Positions 6,666 to 7,977 of a stretch of 7,977 nucleotides of DNA are shown here, piece by piece (the stretch's first letter is position 1; each line of letters begins with the position of its first letter). The DNA lies in assembly GCA_002713705.1 (NCBI GenBank), contig PAUJ01000006.1:213859-221835 (forward strand), in the 5' to 3' direction. The notes beneath the pieces were generated by a model, which had not been told where the DNA came from, did no database searches, and saw only the letters and a list, made by a program, of their open reading frames with translations. A program made the position numbers and the translations under genes. Source of the DNA: Flavobacteriaceae bacterium. Its GTDB lineage: Bacteria; Bacteroidota; Bacteroidia; Flavobacteriales; Flavobacteriaceae.

Positions 6666-6706
6666 ACTTTATTTAATATATTGATAATCAATATATTAAA
6701 TAAAGT
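6666..6706. repeat. 41-nt near-perfect palindrome
   Basis: The left arm ACTTTATTTAATATATTGAT (6666-6685) and right arm ATCAATATATTAAATAAAGT (6687-6706) are exact reverse complements of 20 nt around a single central A. As RNA or single-stranded DNA it would fold into a long AT-only hairpin apart from the few G-C pairs (one at the base, one near the tip). No T-run or gene end adjoins it, so a terminator role is not obvious. A dimeric-protein binding site or a remnant junction are alternatives. Confidence 0.85.
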
Positions 6707-6731
6707 AGTTGATTCTGTTAAAAACATATAA

Positions 6732-6885
6732 TTACTTACTTAATAATAAAGGTTGCTTTTGAGCCACGTCAATTAAATCTGTTTCTATATCATAAAGAAG
6801 TAGATGGTCTTCATAAAACTTTGGTAATTTTGTTATTGGAAAGGATGGTTTGGTTCATACCATACGCAAATGGAGTGCAGAATGG
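6732..6885 (-). pseudogene. Likely decayed C-terminal tail of a sulfatase
   Basis: Read on the minus strand from 6885, one frame gives PFCTPFAYGMNQ, then TILSNNKITK, and then hits a stop. Ignoring one base (C6819 on the plus strand) restores a frame reading KITKFYEDHLLLYDIETD, then LIDVAQKQPLLLSK and a stop at 6732. This resembles the C-terminal end of Bacteroidota sulfatases, where a KLIKFYED-like strand leads into LYDLxxD, then NLAxxxP. Compared with that pattern about four residues seem deleted between the Asp and DVA, and the end is about 10 residues short. No sulfatase catalytic region is present upstream. The match is by eye only; a chance open frame cannot be excluded. Confidence 0.4.
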
Positions 6886-6946
6886 TAATATATATACAGG
6901 AGCAATTATGAACTTATAAAAAAATATCAATAAGATGTCTTTTAAC

Positions 6947-6985
6947 AATAAAACGGTTACTTTTTAAAAGTATAACTGTTTTATT
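6947..6985. terminator. Terminator-like hairpin
   Basis: AATAAAACGGTTA (6947-6959) pairs with TAACTGTTTTATT (6973-6985), 13 bp with one G-U pair. The loop itself can fold (CTTTT with AAAAG). TTT and then A follow on the plus strand. No intact gene ends just before it, so it may be left from a lost plus-strand gene. Confidence 0.5.
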
Positions 6986-7114
6986 TTTAGAGTAGGGGTA
7001 ACTGGCTCTATAATTAGGCTTCATTGGATTATGCGACATTCTTCAATAAAGAAAAGTCGAACCTATTTAAGAGGTTTAGAAATAGCTGAATTAAAGGAGT
7101 TGGTTATACCTTAA
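6968..7114 (+). pseudogene. Possible tail of a lost plus-strand gene, unrecognised
   Basis: A plus-strand frame is open from 6968 to the TAA at 7112-7114. Its last part reads MRHSSIKKSRTYLRGLEIAE then LKELVIP, with an internal ATG at 7031. The composition (Arg, Glu, Leu, Lys) is more protein-like than the hydrophobic low-complexity translations around it. A strong terminator begins 26 nt after the stop, as expected for a real gene end. I do not recognise the family. It could equally be a 27-residue small ORF or a chance open frame. Confidence 0.25.
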
Positions 7115-7139
7115 ATATAAAATAAAACTCATTTAAATA

Positions 7140-7169
7140 AAAAAAGCCAGTAAACGAACTGGCTTTTTT
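7140..7169. terminator. Strong bidirectional terminator
   Basis: AAAAAAGCCAGT (7140-7151) and ACTGGCTTTTTT (7158-7169) form a perfect 12-bp stem with an AAACGA loop. The A and T runs give a T-tract on both strands. On the minus strand it lies 50 bp past the lipoprotein stop at 7220 and must serve that gene. On the plus strand it would end whatever gene once finished at 7114. Confidence 0.88.
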
Positions 7170-7219
7170 ATTCCATTTAATTCTAAAAGTAAATAAGTTA
7201 GGTATTGCTAATTTTTAGC

Positions 7220-7708
7220 TTACATACCTGGTTTGATAGGATGTGGGGTCATATTCATATCTCGAATACATTTATAAGATCCATCTCGTTTTTCAAAGTA
7301 GGCCATATAATATCCATTATCTTTTTCATTTCCAGAAACATCGTAGACGGTCCAAGAACCAATCTCAACAGCAGTAGAATCCATCGCAAATAGATCTACA
7401 ACCCTATATACATTGTAATTTCCAGTAGTATCTTTTGCAAGTGCTTTTGTAATATGTTCTGTAATAGCTACCTTACCTACAAGCGGTTGTTCGTAATTGA
7501 GGTAACTTATGGCATCATCACTATAGTAATCTGCCATTGCATCTGCATCTTTCGCTTTTTCATTTGCAGCAAAGGCATCTTCCATAGCTTGGATTTCGCT
7601 CTTTACTTTTTCCATATCCATAACTTCCTTTTTTTCTTTATTTGCACAAGATGAAATAATTAATGCTGTAATTGCTAAAAGGCCAAATAATTTAATGTTT
7701 TTTATCAT
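7220..7708 (-). CDS. SnoaL/DUF4440-like lipoprotein
   Basis: A 162-residue exported lipoprotein. The signal has a KNIK n-region, a hydrophobic stretch (LFGLLAITALII) and lipobox ISSC, with Cys21 as the lipidated residue. ANKEKKE follows as a flexible tether, so it is a membrane-anchored periplasmic or surface protein. From about residue 36 the sequence fits the NTF2-like SnoaL/DUF4440 fold: a long N-terminal helix (EIQAMEDAFAANEKAKDADAM), then YYSDDAISYL (61-70), GKVAITEHI, and beta strands ending YYMAYFEKRDGSYKCIRDMN. Such domains act as small ligand-binding pockets or isomerase-like enzymes, and the ligand cannot be inferred. The length is normal for the family. It is a single-gene unit closed by the terminator at 7140-7169. 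A weak TACTTTAG (7751-7744) could be its -7 element, but no matching -33 box is seen. Confidence 0.87.
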   Translation of the reverse strand: MIKNIKLFGLLAITALIISSCANKEKKEVMDMEKVKSEIQAMEDAFAANEKAKDADAMADYYSDDAISYLNYEQPLVGKVAITEHITKALAKDTTGNYNVYRVVDLFAMDSTAVEIGSWTVYDVSGNEKDNGYYMAYFEKRDGSYKCIRDMNMTPHPIKPGM

Positions 7709-7977
7709 AATAGGTTTGTTTAAATTTAAATTACAATATACAACTAAAGTATTTTTATAAGCGATTAATTATTCACTCTTTTAACTCGCTAAATATTTTT
7801 AGTATATCAATTCATTGAAGAATGAGAGGATGTTGAATCCTGCATAGTTTAAAATTTAAAATAAAAAATGTTGTTTGGATTTGTCTCTCCAACCTGATTG
7901 ATTTTTATGCCTTACAAAAAAAATTTTTAAATCACTTTGATTGGAATGTTCAACAAAATATATTTTTTTATCAGATT

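Larger units (their letters stand above)
6336..7219. other. 880-bp stretch without an intact gene
   Basis: No complete gene of normal size is visible on either strand. The first 300 bases are very AT-rich with homopolymer runs, plus a direct repeat AAAAATTGGTTT at 6355-6366 and 6373-6384 in the leader of the BspA-like gene. Further on are a large palindrome, a likely sulfatase remnant, a hairpin at 6947-6985, a possible plus-strand gene tail ending at 7114 and a strong terminator at 7140-7169; each is listed separately. Base composition becomes less extreme from about 6750, in keeping with decayed coding DNA. Confidence 0.6.

Noticed and set aside
6733..6919. Plus-strand open frame through the sulfatase-like region, ending MNL at a TAA
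   Set aside because: No start codon near its beginning and no recognisable motif; the antisense reading matches a known family end better.
7205..7654. Plus-strand open frames (7205-7393 and 7454-7654) across the lipoprotein gene
   Set aside because: Both are antisense to a clear lipoprotein with lipobox and SnoaL-like fold, and their translations are hydrophobic shadows.
7709..7977. Search for a gene or RNA in the right-hand end
   Set aside because: Only short frames such as a 12-residue MQDSTSSHSSMN and AT-rich tracts are visible; nothing supports a feature beyond a weak -7-like TACTTTAG.

Overview
The window is AT-rich chromosomal DNA from a member of the Bacteroidota, most likely a marine-type Flavobacteriaceae. 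This rests on four things: a type IX secretion (T9SS) C-terminal sorting domain on one protein, a BspA-like surface protein fragment, a TAnnTTTG-type promoter upstream of one gene, and A-rich leaders in place of strong Shine-Dalgarno sequences. No CRISPR array, rRNA, tRNA or intact mobile element is visible.

Positions 1-2792 hold a compact plus-strand gene run: the C-terminal half of a cryptochrome/photolyase (cut by the left edge), a flavin-reductase-like protein, a 42-residue DUF2256 zinc-finger protein, and a second, unrelated-class photolyase of the DPRP/PhrB type. Adjacent genes overlap or nearly touch (14 bp overlap, 2 nt gap, ATGA overlap), so they are probably one translationally coupled operon for light-dependent DNA repair or light signalling, with a plausible flavin link. 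The second photolyase is the most interesting gene. Its class normally carries a [4Fe-4S] cluster, but all four ligand cysteines are absent while the (6-4) repair motif HHxxR is kept.

Positions 2906-3860 hold a conserved-looking hypothetical gene (plus) tail-to-tail with a thioredoxin-type glutathione peroxidase (minus). Their stop codons are 4 bp apart and both lie in one 9-bp-stem hairpin. An FAD-dependent amine-oxidase-fold oxidoreductase (4124-5389, plus) follows, with a good Bacteroidota promoter. The peroxidase and the flavoprotein fit a light and oxidative-stress neighbourhood, but that grouping is inference.

Positions 5400-7977 are less dense: a short secreted BspA-like protein with a T9SS sorting tail (minus), then about 880 bp without an intact gene, then a SnoaL/DUF4440-type lipoprotein (minus). 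The 880-bp stretch is not empty. It contains a 41-nt near-perfect AT palindrome, what looks like the frameshifted C-terminal tail of a sulfatase, a terminator-like hairpin, a possible second gene tail on the plus strand, and a strong bidirectional terminator. It looks like a gene graveyard.
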